37,558 bases of DNA, from contig JAKOVD010000186.1 of assembly GCA_029782215.1 (NCBI GenBank), forward strand, positions 1 to 37,558, in the 5' to 3' direction. The position numbers and the translations under genes were made by a program. Below the pieces are notes generated by a model. The model saw only the letters and a program-made list of their open reading frames with translations, was not told the origin of the DNA and made no database searches. This stretch comes from Chloroflexota bacterium (GTDB taxonomy: Bacteria > Chloroflexota > Anaerolineae > J102). Every line of letters begins with the position of its first letter. The stretch's first letter is position 1. Positions 24,777 through 32,988 of this stretch are shown piece by piece.

Positions 24777-26099
24777 ATGCCGAGTACGTTGTTGTGGAGC
24801 AGACGGTTGGCGTTGGTTGCAGAAGTGCTTTTCGGCGCCTTCCTTGTCCTGGTGCTCGGTACGCATGCCGACACACTCCACACTGGCCCTTTCACCTGGC
24901 TGCCAATCTATCGGATCACCCTGCCATCCGACACCGTCGTCCTGGGCATCCTGACACTGCTGCCGGTGGCCTGGGTACTGGCATGGGTGGGCTCGCGCTA
25001 TCACAACTTCAGATGGTGGCTGTGGGGGCACCGATCGCTTACGGTGCCCCTGGCGGTGCTCAGCCTTTGGGCTGTACTTGATCTCAGCCCCGGTATGGGC
25101 GCGAGCGGTCTCAAAGCCCTGCTTTCCCTCTGGCTGATCTGGCTCGTCTACTGGTACGTCATCAATGAGCGGCCGCGAATCGTGCTGCCCTTTGTGATCG
25201 TGATCGTTCTGCAGAGCCTGATCGGCATCGGACAGGTTTGGCGGCAGTCCGACCTGGGGCTGTGGTGGCTGGGCGAGTACCAGCTGGACCCCCAGGCGCC
25301 CGGCGTCCTGGTGGTGGTTGCGAACGGCGAGCGCTGGCTGCGGGCCTATGGCCTGGCCGGCGGCCCTACGGCGCTGGGGGCCACCCTGGGACTGCTGCTG
25401 CTCATGATTGCGCCTTCGGCGCTGCGGGCGAAAGGGCGCATGCAGTGGGTGTACTCTGCCGTGCTCACGCTGGGCGTGCTCGGTCTGCTAGCGACGTTCT
25501 CGCGTTCGGCGATGGTGGCGCTGGGTTTTGGCCTGGTCGTATGGGCCAGCCTGGCGCTGCTGCGAGGCCGGCGGCTGCGCTGGACCCGGCAGCAGTTCGT
25601 CGCGATGGGACTGCCCCTGGTTCTGGGTCTGGTCTTCCTGTTCGCCAACAGCAGCGCCCTGGCGACTCGCCTCATCTATCTCACGAGCCCGCTAGAGGCG
25701 CAGTCCCTGAGCCAACGCGAGCACAACCTGGATGTGGTCGTCCAGATCGTTGAGGCGGCGCCGCTGCGCGGCGTCGGGTTCGGCAACATCCACGGCGCCG
25801 TCAAGACCCTGGACCCTGGCGCCGATGTCGTCCACAGCGCGCCCTTGTTGGTGGCGGCGGAGCTGGGGCTGGTGGGCGTAGCGCTGTGGACCTGGCTGGT
25901 CCTGGCGGGTATGTGGCGCAGTTTTCGGCTTTCTGCCTGGCACCTGGGGCTGTGGGTGACGGCGATCGTCCCGTCGCTCTTTGGACCGTGGTGGCTGACC
26001 ATCAGTTGGCGGGCCACGATTCTGCTGGGCATTGTGGCGGGGATGACCGCTTGCGTTCCACCCTTGCGGTTCACCGACGTTGGCGAGGATGAGGCGTAG
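24777..26099 (+). CDS. O-antigen ligase/polymerase-like membrane protein
   Basis: A 440-residue polytopic protein with about ten to twelve hydrophobic segments. ATG 24777 (MPSTLLWSRRLALVAEVLFG) is chosen. The frame extends back to 24639, but that start lies within the terminator hairpin; ATG 24744 is another option. A large loop region with GERWLRAYGLAGGPTALGA, then ATFSRSAMVALG, and a later SQREHNLDVVVQIVEAAPLRGVGFGN (two parts) with HSAPLLVAAELG fits the Wzy_C/WaaL pattern, where the loop carries catalytic Arg and His. It could polymerise or attach surface polysaccharide. No other glycan genes are nearby. Confidence 0.72.
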   Translation: MPSTLLWSRRLALVAEVLFGAFLVLVLGTHADTLHTGPFTWLPIYRITLPSDTVVLGILTLLPVAWVLAWVGSRYHNFRWWLWGHRSLTVPLAVLSLWAVLDLSPGMGASGLKALLSLWLIWLVYWYVINERPRIVLPFVIVIVLQSLIGIGQVWRQSDLGLWWLGEYQLDPQAPGVLVVVANGERWLRAYGLAGGPTALGATLGLLLLMIAPSALRAKGRMQWVYSAVLTLGVLGLLATFSRSAMVALGFGLVVWASLALLRGRRLRWTRQQFVAMGLPLVLGLVFLFANSSALATRLIYLTSPLEAQSLSQREHNLDVVVQIVEAAPLRGVGFGNIHGAVKTLDPGADVVHSAPLLVAAELGLVGVALWTWLVLAGMWRSFRLSAWHLGLWVTAIVPSLFGPWWLTISWRATILLGIVAGMTACVPPLRFTDVGEDEA

Positions 26100-26106
26100 G
26101 GCGAAC

Positions 26107-26160
26107 GCCTGAAGTCGATACTGCGGGGCGGGGAAAGCGACTGAAGTCGTTGCTACGGGA
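26107..26160. repeat. GCGACTGAAGTCGC-type hairpins, distant copies
   Basis: A degenerate copy (CCTGAAGTCGATACTGCGGGG) begins at 26108, and a good one (GCGACTGAAGTCGTTGCTACGG) is at 26137-26158. Both are in the same orientation as the copies near 3.2-3.5 kb. They lie between the O-antigen-ligase-like gene and amt. Confidence 0.75.
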
Positions 26161-26300
26161 TGGGCGGGGACTGGGGGAAAGATGATCCATATGGGTAGTA
26201 GATGGGGGGCAGGCGCCAGCCTATACTCGCGGCTGATCGCTAGGACGCAATGGCTTGTTCGTCTGCTTCATCCATCTCATTTTGCGGAGGTTTGCCAGCA

Positions 26301-27869
26301 ATGAAACGACGTCTCTTACGTTCCCTGCTCCTTCCACTTGGGGTCATGCTCGTGGTCGGTCTGCTCACCAACACCAAGGCTTTTGCCCAGGGCGCCGACG
26401 ACCCCTCGCCAGCCGAACTGGCAACAGCCATCAACATGATGTGGATGCTGGTCGCCGGCTTCCTGGTGTTCTTCATGCAGGCAGGCTTCGCCCTGGTCGA
26501 GACCGGCTTCACCCGCTCGAAGAACGTGGCCCACACCATGATGATGAACATGATGGTGTTCTGTATCGGCGCGCTCGGCTACTGGCTGGTCGGCTTTGCC
26601 TTCCAGTACGGCGCCGTGAACTACACCTGGCCGGCCGTGGGCAACGCCGCGGAGTGGGCGCACTCGCCCGTATCCCTGGGTGATTGGTCCGGCATGCTGC
26701 AAACGCCGCTCCTGCACTTTGGCCAGGCGGGCATCCTGGGTGGCAGCGGCTTCATGCTGCTCGGCCTGGGCGGCGCCACGGGCGTCCTTGCTTTCTTCTT
26801 CTTCCAGATGGTGTTCATGGACACCGCCGCCACGATTCCGACCGGTTCGATGGCGGAGCGCCTCAAGTTCAGCGGCTTTATCCTCATGAGCCTTTGGGTG
26901 TCGATGTTCATCTATCCTCTGCTCGGTGGCTGGGTCTGGGGCGGCGGCTGGCTGCAGAACCTGGGCCGCTTCGCCGGGCTGGGCAACGGCGCCGTCGACT
27001 TCGCCGGCTCCGGCGTCGTGCACATGATCGGTGGAAGCATCGCCCTGGCCGGAGCCTATGTGATCGGGCCACGCATCGGCCGCTTCAACAAGGACGGCTC
27101 TGCCAACGCCATGCCCGGACACAACATTCCTATGGGCATCCTGGGGACCATCATCCTCTTCTTCGGCTGGTTTGGCTTCAATCCCGGCTCTTCGCTGTCG
27201 TTTGTGGGAGGCGGTCGCGATCTGGCGGTGATGGCGGTTGTGAACACGCTGTTGGCCGGCGCTGCCGGCGGCGCCGCTGCCATGGCCTACATGTGGCTGT
27301 TGGGCCCCACCAAGAAGCCCGATCCGGGCCTTTCGGTCAACGGTATCCTGGCCGGTCTGGTGGCGATCACGGCGCCCTGTGCGTTTGTGTCGACCACTTC
27401 GGCGGTGGTCATCGGCGTCATTGCCGGCGTCCTGGTCTGCCTCGTCACCTTCGGGTTGGAGAAGATTCACGTCGACGACCCGGTGGGCGCCGTGCCTGTA
27501 CACTTCGCCAACGGCGCCTGGGGCCTGATCGCCCTGGGGCTGTTTGCCAACGGCAATCCGGCAACGGCCGGGTGGAACGGCGTCAGCACGCCGGTGACCG
27601 GCCTTTTCTACGGCGGCGGCTCGCAGCTTGCAGCCCAGCTTCTTGAGGTCTTCTCGATCTTCATTGTGGCGACGGGACTGTCGTTCGTCTTCTTCAAGGT
27701 GCTCGGCGCCCTCAAGGTGCTGCGTTCGGAGCCCGCGCACGAGCTGACCGGGCTAGACATGCCGGAAATGGGCGCCCCGGGCTATACTTCGGTGGACGTC
27801 CACATGCCCGGCGGCCGTCTCGCCCAGCAGATGCCCAGTGTCCGCCCATCGTCTCTGCCTGCCAAGTAG
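26301..27869 (+). CDS. amt: Ammonium transporter
   Basis: A 522-residue Amt/MEP/Rh channel, longer than the usual 400-450. The N-terminus (KRRLLRSLLLPLGVMLVVGLL, ending near FAQG) looks like a cleavable signal or an extra helix. The start at ATG 26301 follows GGAGG by ten bases. Core motifs: AGFALVETGFTRSKN, the first pore His in VVHMIGGSIALAG and the second in VPVHFANGAWG, and LGTIILFFGWFGFNPGS. The C-terminal tail of about 40 residues ends GGRLAQQMPSVRPSS. It conducts ammonium across the inner membrane and is paired with the PII gene 42 bp downstream, which should regulate it. Confidence 0.95.
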   Translation: MKRRLLRSLLLPLGVMLVVGLLTNTKAFAQGADDPSPAELATAINMMWMLVAGFLVFFMQAGFALVETGFTRSKNVAHTMMMNMMVFCIGALGYWLVGFAFQYGAVNYTWPAVGNAAEWAHSPVSLGDWSGMLQTPLLHFGQAGILGGSGFMLLGLGGATGVLAFFFFQMVFMDTAATIPTGSMAERLKFSGFILMSLWVSMFIYPLLGGWVWGGGWLQNLGRFAGLGNGAVDFAGSGVVHMIGGSIALAGAYVIGPRIGRFNKDGSANAMPGHNIPMGILGTIILFFGWFGFNPGSSLSFVGGGRDLAVMAVVNTLLAGAAGGAAAMAYMWLLGPTKKPDPGLSVNGILAGLVAITAPCAFVSTTSAVVIGVIAGVLVCLVTFGLEKIHVDDPVGAVPVHFANGAWGLIALGLFANGNPATAGWNGVSTPVTGLFYGGGSQLAAQLLEVFSIFIVATGLSFVFFKVLGALKVLRSEPAHELTGLDMPEMGAPGYTSVDVHMPGGRLAQQMPSVRPSSLPAK

Positions 27870-27911
27870 TCCGGCTCTCCACCTTCAAAACCTGCTTTCG
27901 GTGAGGTACTC

Positions 27912-28304
27912 ATGACGAAGAAGATCGAAGCTATCCTCCGCGAGGAAGCGCTTGACCCGGTGAAGGATGCCCTGAAGGCTATCGGCATCGTCGGAATGAA
28001 CGTTTTTGAGGTGCGCGGCCACGGCCGGCAAGGCGGCATTGAGCTGTCGTGGCGAGGCACTTCGTACCAGATGGACCTGATTCCCAAGTACCAGCTCAAC
28101 ATTGTTCTCAGCGACCACAATGTGGAGAAGGCTATCGACGCCATCATCGGCGCCGCCCGCACCGGCAAGGAGGGCGATGGCATTATCTTCGTCTACCCGG
28201 TGGATGATGTGGTGCGCGTGCGCACGGGCGAGCGTGGGCGTGAGGCACTGATGTACCCGGACGACATTGACGTCCGCAGCTCGACCAAGGCGGGCGGAAA
28301 GTAG
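27912..28304 (+). CDS. glnK: Nitrogen regulatory protein PII (GlnK-like)
   Basis: A 130-residue PII protein, about 18 residues longer than E. coli GlnB because of a C-terminal tail (MYPDDIDVRSSTKAGGK). The T-loop reads GRQGGIELSWRGTSYQMD, with Tyr52 at the uridylylated Tyr51 position. Gln40, Lys59, Arg102 and Arg104 match 2-oxoglutarate/ATP-contact residues. In the B-loop after GDG, Ile91 replaces the otherwise well-kept Lys90. It would bind ATP/ADP and 2-oxoglutarate and block the adjacent ammonium transporter when nitrogen is ample. The start has GAGG upstream. Gene order amt-glnK is a classic pair. Confidence 0.94.
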   Translation: MTKKIEAILREEALDPVKDALKAIGIVGMNVFEVRGHGRQGGIELSWRGTSYQMDLIPKYQLNIVLSDHNVEKAIDAIIGAARTGKEGDGIIFVYPVDDVVRVRTGERGREALMYPDDIDVRSSTKAGGK

Positions 28305-28695
28305 CAACCCGTTTTGTGGGTCCTCCTTCTTAGGTTGGGGACGCCAGGTTCTGCGAAGGTGGTCGCGGGCCTGGCGTCCTCGCGTCTGGGCCCGTTTCAG
28401 AAGAACGGCGGGATGTGCGGGCCAGACCCGGCGGGTTGCATGGACAGAATCGGGGCGAGGTCTCCTCCCACGAACCTGTCTTGCCCAGACCACCGGGAGG
28501 CGGCACGAACACCTCGCCATGCGCCAGCCCCTGCCGCCGCCTCCCGGTGGTCTTTGCCGCGCGAGATCGTGAATTGCACCCCTTGACCGATCGCAAAGGG
28601 GTGGGCGACCGCCGATTTATGCTAGAATAGCGGCTAGCCAATATCAGTCCATTGAACCATCTGGTTTTCTCGTCTAGACTCTTGGGGAGCACACA
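28305..28695. other. Intergenic region between glnK and DUF2007 gene
   Basis: These 391 bases hold the 67-bp element copy B and, after it, an inverted pair CACCCCTT (28577-28584) and AAGGGGTG (around 28596-28603). A possible -10 (TATGCT or TAGAAT, 28618-28628) lies about 70 bases before the DUF2007 start. I see no gene. Confidence 0.65.
28487..28553. repeat. 67-bp inverted-repeat element, copy B
   Basis: AGACCACCGGGAGGCGGC (28487-28504) and its exact reverse complement GCCGCCTCCCGGTGGTCT (28536-28553) frame a 31-base centre starting ACGAACACCTCGCCAT. It has the same length and related centre as copy A (15918-15984), in the opposite orientation. Confidence 0.85.
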
Positions 28696-29085
28696 ATGAG
28701 CGCCGCCGTCCCATCCTGGCTTCGAAATGTCTTTCACAAACCCGCCGCCGAGGCGCCTGCACAGACCGCGTTCGGGGGCGAAGCCCAGGAGCCAGTGGTT
28801 GTCTACACAGCGGGGAACACGATGGAGGCCGACCTCGTGATCGCCCTGCTGGCGAGCGAGAACATCCCCGCGTTTGCCTCGGGGGCCGCTCTTAGCCAGG
28901 CTTTTGGTCTCCAGATCGGTCCCATGGCCGAGGTGCACGTGAGTGTGCCGTCGGCGCTGGCCGAGCGAGCGCGCCAGATCATCGAGGAGCGGCAGGCGGG
29001 CAGCTTCGAAGAGGATGCCGATGAGGGGAGCGATGCCGGTGAGGGAGCTTCGGACCAGGGCGAGGGCTTCTCATCTAATTCTTAG
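28696..29085 (+). CDS. DUF2007 domain protein
   Basis: A 129-residue soluble protein. Residues 35-105 match the DUF2007 pattern of small signal-transduction-like proteins: VVVYTAGNTMEADLVIALL, ENIPAFASGAAL, and the ending AEVHVSVPSALAERARQII. The C-terminal 25 residues are acidic and Gly/Ser-rich (EEDADEGSDAGEG), probably disordered. The GGGGAG upstream supports the start. The family is linked to PII-like folds, but its ligand is not known. It lies just before the ccm promoter and is probably separately transcribed. Confidence 0.78.
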   Translation: MSAAVPSWLRNVFHKPAAEAPAQTAFGGEAQEPVVVYTAGNTMEADLVIALLASENIPAFASGAALSQAFGLQIGPMAEVHVSVPSALAERARQIIEERQAGSFEEDADEGSDAGEGASDQGEGFSSNS

Positions 29086-29091
29086 GTTCGC

Positions 29092-29133
29092 TGTGATCTT
29101 TGTCATATCGCGGCGTGATGCGTGTGCTATACT
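29092..29133 (+). promoter_or_regulatory. CRP/FNR-type operator and -10 of the ccm operon
   Basis: TGTGATCTTTGTCATA (29092-29107) is followed by TATACT at 29128-29133. The site centre lies about 41 bases before the expected start near 29140, and the normal -35 position has no match, as in class II activated promoters. The operator and the following TCGCGG resemble the ygbA site at 24161. Confidence 0.6.
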
Positions 29134-29171
29134 AAAAACGCTTCATCACGTTGATTCCACCAGGAGGTTGC

Positions 29172-29639
29172 ATGGCTGAAAACGTTGTCGCTCAACCGCG
29201 CATCGCCGCCAAGAACGCGAATAAACAGATCAAGTTCGCCATCGGAGGTGTGCTGATTCTTGCCGCCATTGTCTATTTGGTGGTGACCAGCATCCAGAGC
29301 ACCGGCGCCTATTACATGACGGTAGCGGAAGTCAATGCCAAGGCCGACACCCTGGTCGGCAAGAAGATCCGTATGTCGGGAGCAGTGACGCAAGAGAGCG
29401 CCCAGTGGGATGCCGCCAATCTGCTGCTGACGTTTGCACTGACCGACAAGACCGGCGAGCAGTTGACCGTGAGTTTCCATGGCAGCCGGCCGAGCAACTT
29501 CGCGCGGGCGACGGAAGCCATCGTCGAAGGCCAGTTGCAGCCCAATGGCGTTTTCAAGGCGGACAATCTGCTCCTGAAGTGCCCCTCGCGCTACGAAGAG
29601 GCGCCGGACGTCACGGAATTCAAGGCCGTAAAGGACTAG
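29172..29639 (+). CDS. ccmE: Cytochrome c maturation protein CcmE, cysteine type
   Basis: A 155-residue haem chaperone with a single N-terminal membrane anchor (residues 21-41) and an outside beta-barrel: MTVAEVNAKADTLVGKKIRMSG, then ALTDKTGEQLTVSFHGSRP and AIVEGQLQPNGVFKADNLLLKCPSRY in pieces. The haem-attachment motif is C-P-S-R-Y (Cys137, Tyr141), where E. coli has His in HDENY. The CxxxY form is known from archaea and Desulfovibrio, in systems that lack CcmH. AGGAGG precedes the start at 29172. It receives haem from CcmC and hands it to the ligase CcmF, which is not in this window. Confidence 0.9.
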   Translation: MAENVVAQPRIAAKNANKQIKFAIGGVLILAAIVYLVVTSIQSTGAYYMTVAEVNAKADTLVGKKIRMSGAVTQESAQWDAANLLLTFALTDKTGEQLTVSFHGSRPSNFARATEAIVEGQLQPNGVFKADNLLLKCPSRYEEAPDVTEFKAVKD

Positions 29640-29705
29640 CCTGCCGTTTGTTATCCTCAGCCCCGCCTGCAGATGCCAGCAGGAAGGGGCGAACCACTGC
29701 CGAGC

Positions 29706-29735
29706 ATGCGGTCGCTCCCGCCGGAGCGACCGCAT
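29706..29735 (+). other. Hairpin between ccmE and the cytochrome gene
   Basis: A perfect 13-bp stem, ATGCGGTCGCTCC (29706-29718) with GGAGCGACCGCAT (29723-29735), loop CGCC. There is no T-run. It may set ccmE expression apart from the rest of the operon. Confidence 0.65.
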
Positions 29736-29773
29736 CGATTGTCTAAACCACACTCAACGACGAAGTACGCGTA

Positions 29774-31591
29774 ATGCAACGACGCCACCATTCGCATTTG
29801 AGGGTCCGCCTTGTCTGCGGGCTGATCTTCCTGGCTTTGTTTGGGATCTTGAGTTTGCGACCTTTGCCCGTCCAGGCGCAAGGCGGAGGGCCGCAAGGGG
29901 CGGCCTACCGGGGGGCAAGCATCTTCGAGCAGAACTGTGTGCAGTGCCATGGCGCCCAGGGCAAGGGCGATGGCAAGATGGCAAACCAGATGCCGGGCAA
30001 GATGCCGGACTTCACGGATCCGAACTACGTCCTGACACGCAGTCCGCAGGAGATCTTCGATGTGATCACCAAGGGACGCATGGATGCCCTCATGCCGCCC
30101 TGGAGCAATGCCCTTACCGATGCGCAACGCTGGGATGTGACGGCGTATGTCTGGTCGCTGCACGCGGCGGCCGCGGACATCACCACAGGCGAGCAGAATT
30201 ACGGCAAGGCCTGCGCCTCGTGTCATGGAACCGATGGAACGGGCGCCGGCCAGCAGCCGCCGATCACCAGCCTGGGTGACGCCAAATACCTGGCGGTGAA
30301 CCAGGGCGACTGGCGCACGGGCGTGATCACACCCACCCACCCGGCGGTCACGGGGCTGTCGTCCGACGATGTGACACTGGCGAGCGATTACGCGCGGGGT
30401 TTCAACCTCGGCTACAACGTCACGTCGGCCAAGATCGAGGGCAATGGCGTCATCAGTGTGACGGTGGCCAACGGGACGACGAATGATCCCTTGAAGGCGG
30501 CCTCGGTCATGGTCCTGATCTTCGACGGCCAGCAGGTGGTCGATCACCGCCAGGCGACGACCGACGACAAGGGGCAAGTCAAGTTCGAGGGGCTGCCCAC
30601 CGACGCCTCGTGGTCGTACGTGGTGCAGACTTCCTACCAGGACGTGCCCTTTGAGAGCGCCATGCTCCAGTTCGAGCCATCGCAGACGGTGCTTTCGGCG
30701 CCACTGCCGGTGTATGAAGGCGGCGCCAAGGCGGAAGACGTGCGGATTACCCGTGCACATTGGGTCATCAGCCTGGAGAATCCGCAGAGCCTGGATGTGG
30801 GCGAGCTGTATGCCTATGCCAACGACAGCGACCGCGTGTACATGGGCGAGGCAGGCGGAACGGACGGCGCCCCGGCTGTACTCAGCTTTGTGGTTCCTGA
30901 GGGCGCTCAGAACGTGAGCTTCGAGGGGGGCGAGCTTGGCGACCGTTTCAAGCAGGTGGATGGCAAGTACATTGATACTCTGCCGCTGGCGCCGGGCCAA
31001 AGGCAAGTGCTGCTGCGCTACAGCCTGCCCATTGCCAACGGCGAGGTAAAGCTTTCCCATCCGATTCCCTATCCCATCGACAACCTCAACCTGTTGGTGC
31101 CCGATTTGGAGGGCATGAAGGTCGATGCGCCTGACTGGGTTCAGGGCGATCCTTTGCAGACCCAGGGGGGCGCCTTCCGCAACTACACGCGCACGGCTCT
31201 GGCGGCAGGGAGCACTCCCTCGGCGACCCTGAGCGGCATCAACGCCGTCGCCCTGGCGCAGTCCAACCCAACGTCACAGGGAAGCCAGCAGCAGGTCATC
31301 GACCGCAACGCCACCCCGGGAATCTCGGGGCTGCCTGTCGTGCCGATCATCGTGGCCGTCGTGGCTGGTCTGCTCCTGGGCCTGGGAACCTTCCTGGTCA
31401 TCCGCCGGCAGCGGAAGCAGGAGGCGGCCGTCCCCGTGCAGCGCGGCCAAGTGCGGCAGGCCCTGGTGCAGGAAATTGCCGATCTGGACGATGCCTATGA
31501 TGCGGGCGACGTGACTGAGGCTGACTACCAGGCCCAGCGCGGCCTGCTCAAGGCGAAGCTCGTTGCCCTCCTGCGTGAAGAGGGGCGATGA
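29774..31591 (+). CDS. Membrane-anchored di-haem c-type cytochrome
   Basis: A 605-residue protein. It has a signal peptide (residues 10-36, ending PVQAQ), then two cytochrome c domains with CVQCH at 55-59 and CASCH at 147-151; Met107 in LMPPW is a likely axial ligand of the first haem. Residues 200-500 are a beta-rich extracellular region with carboxypeptidase-regulatory-like parts (VLIFDGQQVVDHRQATTDD). A transmembrane helix (about 513-536, VVPIIVAVVAGLLLGLG) and a cytoplasmic helical tail (QEIADLDDAYDAGDVTEADY) follow. The tail resembles short oligomerisation segments. It is coupled by ATGA to ccmA, so it may be a substrate or a partner of the maturation machine. Confidence 0.85.
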   Translation: MQRRHHSHLRVRLVCGLIFLALFGILSLRPLPVQAQGGGPQGAAYRGASIFEQNCVQCHGAQGKGDGKMANQMPGKMPDFTDPNYVLTRSPQEIFDVITKGRMDALMPPWSNALTDAQRWDVTAYVWSLHAAAADITTGEQNYGKACASCHGTDGTGAGQQPPITSLGDAKYLAVNQGDWRTGVITPTHPAVTGLSSDDVTLASDYARGFNLGYNVTSAKIEGNGVISVTVANGTTNDPLKAASVMVLIFDGQQVVDHRQATTDDKGQVKFEGLPTDASWSYVVQTSYQDVPFESAMLQFEPSQTVLSAPLPVYEGGAKAEDVRITRAHWVISLENPQSLDVGELYAYANDSDRVYMGEAGGTDGAPAVLSFVVPEGAQNVSFEGGELGDRFKQVDGKYIDTLPLAPGQRQVLLRYSLPIANGEVKLSHPIPYPIDNLNLLVPDLEGMKVDAPDWVQGDPLQTQGGAFRNYTRTALAAGSTPSATLSGINAVALAQSNPTSQGSQQQVIDRNATPGISGLPVVPIIVAVVAGLLLGLGTFLVIRRQRKQEAAVPVQRGQVRQALVQEIADLDDAYDAGDVTEADYQAQRGLLKAKLVALLREEGR

Positions 31592-32304
31592 CGCCGCTGA
31601 TCCAGATCAGCAACCTGCAAAAGGCGTTTGGCCGCCACCGGGTGCTGCGGGGCATCAATCTGGATATTGATGCCGGCAGCTCGGTTGTGCTGTTCGGTCC
31701 GAACGGCGCCGGCAAGACGACGCTGCTGCGCATCCTGGCCACCCTCTCCCGGCCCAGCAAGGGCAAGGTGAGCGTGGCCGGGGTGGATGTGACCAGCAAC
31801 CCCGAGGGCATTCGCCAGTACCTTGGTCTGGTGAGCCATGCCCCCCTGCTCTACGACGATCTGTCGGCGGCTGAGAACCTGGAGTTCTATGCCAGGCTCT
31901 ACGGCCTAGACAGCCCGGCGGCCCGCATCCAGGAGCTGTTGGAGCGCGTCGGGTTATACCATCGCCGGCGCGACATCGTACGCACGTTTTCGCGGGGGAT
32001 GGTGCAGCGCCTGGCCATTGCCCGCGCTCTGCTGCACAACCCGCCCATCCTGCTGCTGGACGAGCCGGACACCGGCCTGGACCCCCAGGCGGCGGAGATG
32101 ATGACGGCCTTGCTGGCGGAGCTGGGCGGGAGCGAGCGCACGGTGCTGATGACGACCCATCACCTGGAGCGTGGGCTGGAGCTGGCGGACCGGGTGCTCA
32201 TCCTGTCCGGGGGCAGCATCGTCCTTGACACCCCGGCAGACGGGCTGACCTACGGCGACCTCCGTCCCCTGTACGATCGCTACGTGGGGTCGAACGCAGC
32301 ATGA
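31588..32304 (+). CDS. ccmA: Haem ABC exporter ATPase CcmA
   Basis: A 238-residue single ABC domain: Walker A GPNGAGKTT at residues 37-45, Q-loop region GLVSHAPLLYDDLSA, signature FSRGMVQRLAIARAL and Walker B ILLLDEPDTGLD, then a conserved MTTHH switch. Together with CcmB and CcmC it forms the complex that loads haem onto CcmE using ATP. ATGA overlaps join it to the cytochrome gene upstream and ccmB downstream. General ABC-2 exporter ATPases are the alternative, but the gene order settles it. Confidence 0.93.
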   Translation: MTPLIQISNLQKAFGRHRVLRGINLDIDAGSSVVLFGPNGAGKTTLLRILATLSRPSKGKVSVAGVDVTSNPEGIRQYLGLVSHAPLLYDDLSAAENLEFYARLYGLDSPAARIQELLERVGLYHRRRDIVRTFSRGMVQRLAIARALLHNPPILLLDEPDTGLDPQAAEMMTALLAELGGSERTVLMTTHHLERGLELADRVLILSGGSIVLDTPADGLTYGDLRPLYDRYVGSNAA

Positions 32305-32975
32305 AACGCTATCTCCAGGTTGTGAGGGCGGTGCTGTGGAAGGATCTCCGCATCGAGCTGCGAACAAAGGATGCCTTCACCAGCATGGCGGTTTTTGCCG
32401 TGTTGGCCCTTCTGATCATGAACTTCGCCTTTGAGCTGCGCGTGCCCGACAAGAGCATGGTGGTGCCCGGCGTGCTCTGGGTGGCGGTGGCGTTTTCGGG
32501 CGTGCTCGGCCTGGGACGTGCGTTCGTCAACGAGAAGGACAAGGGCAGCCTGGCAGGGCTCATGCTGGCGCCGGTGGACCGCAGCGCTATCTACTTCGGC
32601 AAGATGCTGGCCAACCTTATCTTTATCCTGGTGGTCGAAGTCTTCATCCTGCCTCTTATCGTCCTGTTCTTTAATGTACCCCTTATCAGCGCCCCCTTGT
32701 TACTGATCCTGCTGTTGGGTACAATTGGCCTCGCTGCCGTGGGGACGGTGTTTTCGGCGCTGACCGTGAATACCCGAGCCCGCGAGGTCCTGCTGCCGGT
32801 GCTTCTCTTCCCCATTTTGCTGCCCGTCCTCATCGCCGGCATTCGCTCGACCATCGGCCTTCTGGAAGGGGACACCCTGGCGGACCTGACCAACTGGCTG
32901 CAGCTCCTGGCGTTCTTCGACCTTCTGTACATCGTCGTCGCTTTTGTGACGTTCGACCATGTCGTGGAAGAGTGA
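32301..32975 (+). CDS. ccmB: Haem exporter membrane protein CcmB
   Basis: A 224-residue integral membrane protein with six hydrophobic segments. The N-terminus YLQVVRAVLWKDLRIELRTKD and the following FGKMLANLIFILVVEVFILPL are typical of CcmB, as is the LLPVLLFPILLPVLIAG helix. It is the permease partner of CcmA in the inner membrane. The start overlaps the ccmA stop by ATGA. Length is in the normal range. Confidence 0.92.
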   Translation: MKRYLQVVRAVLWKDLRIELRTKDAFTSMAVFAVLALLIMNFAFELRVPDKSMVVPGVLWVAVAFSGVLGLGRAFVNEKDKGSLAGLMLAPVDRSAIYFGKMLANLIFILVVEVFILPLIVLFFNVPLISAPLLLILLLGTIGLAAVGTVFSALTVNTRAREVLLPVLLFPILLPVLIAGIRSTIGLLEGDTLADLTNWLQLLAFFDLLYIVVAFVTFDHVVEE

Positions 32976-32988
32976 GGTGTCTTCGATC

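Noticed and set aside
28267..28586. Small genes over the 67-bp element copy B
   Set aside because: The open frames are produced by the inverted-repeat element and glnK overlap; similar peptides at copy A (GEVFxPPPGGL) come from the repeat itself.
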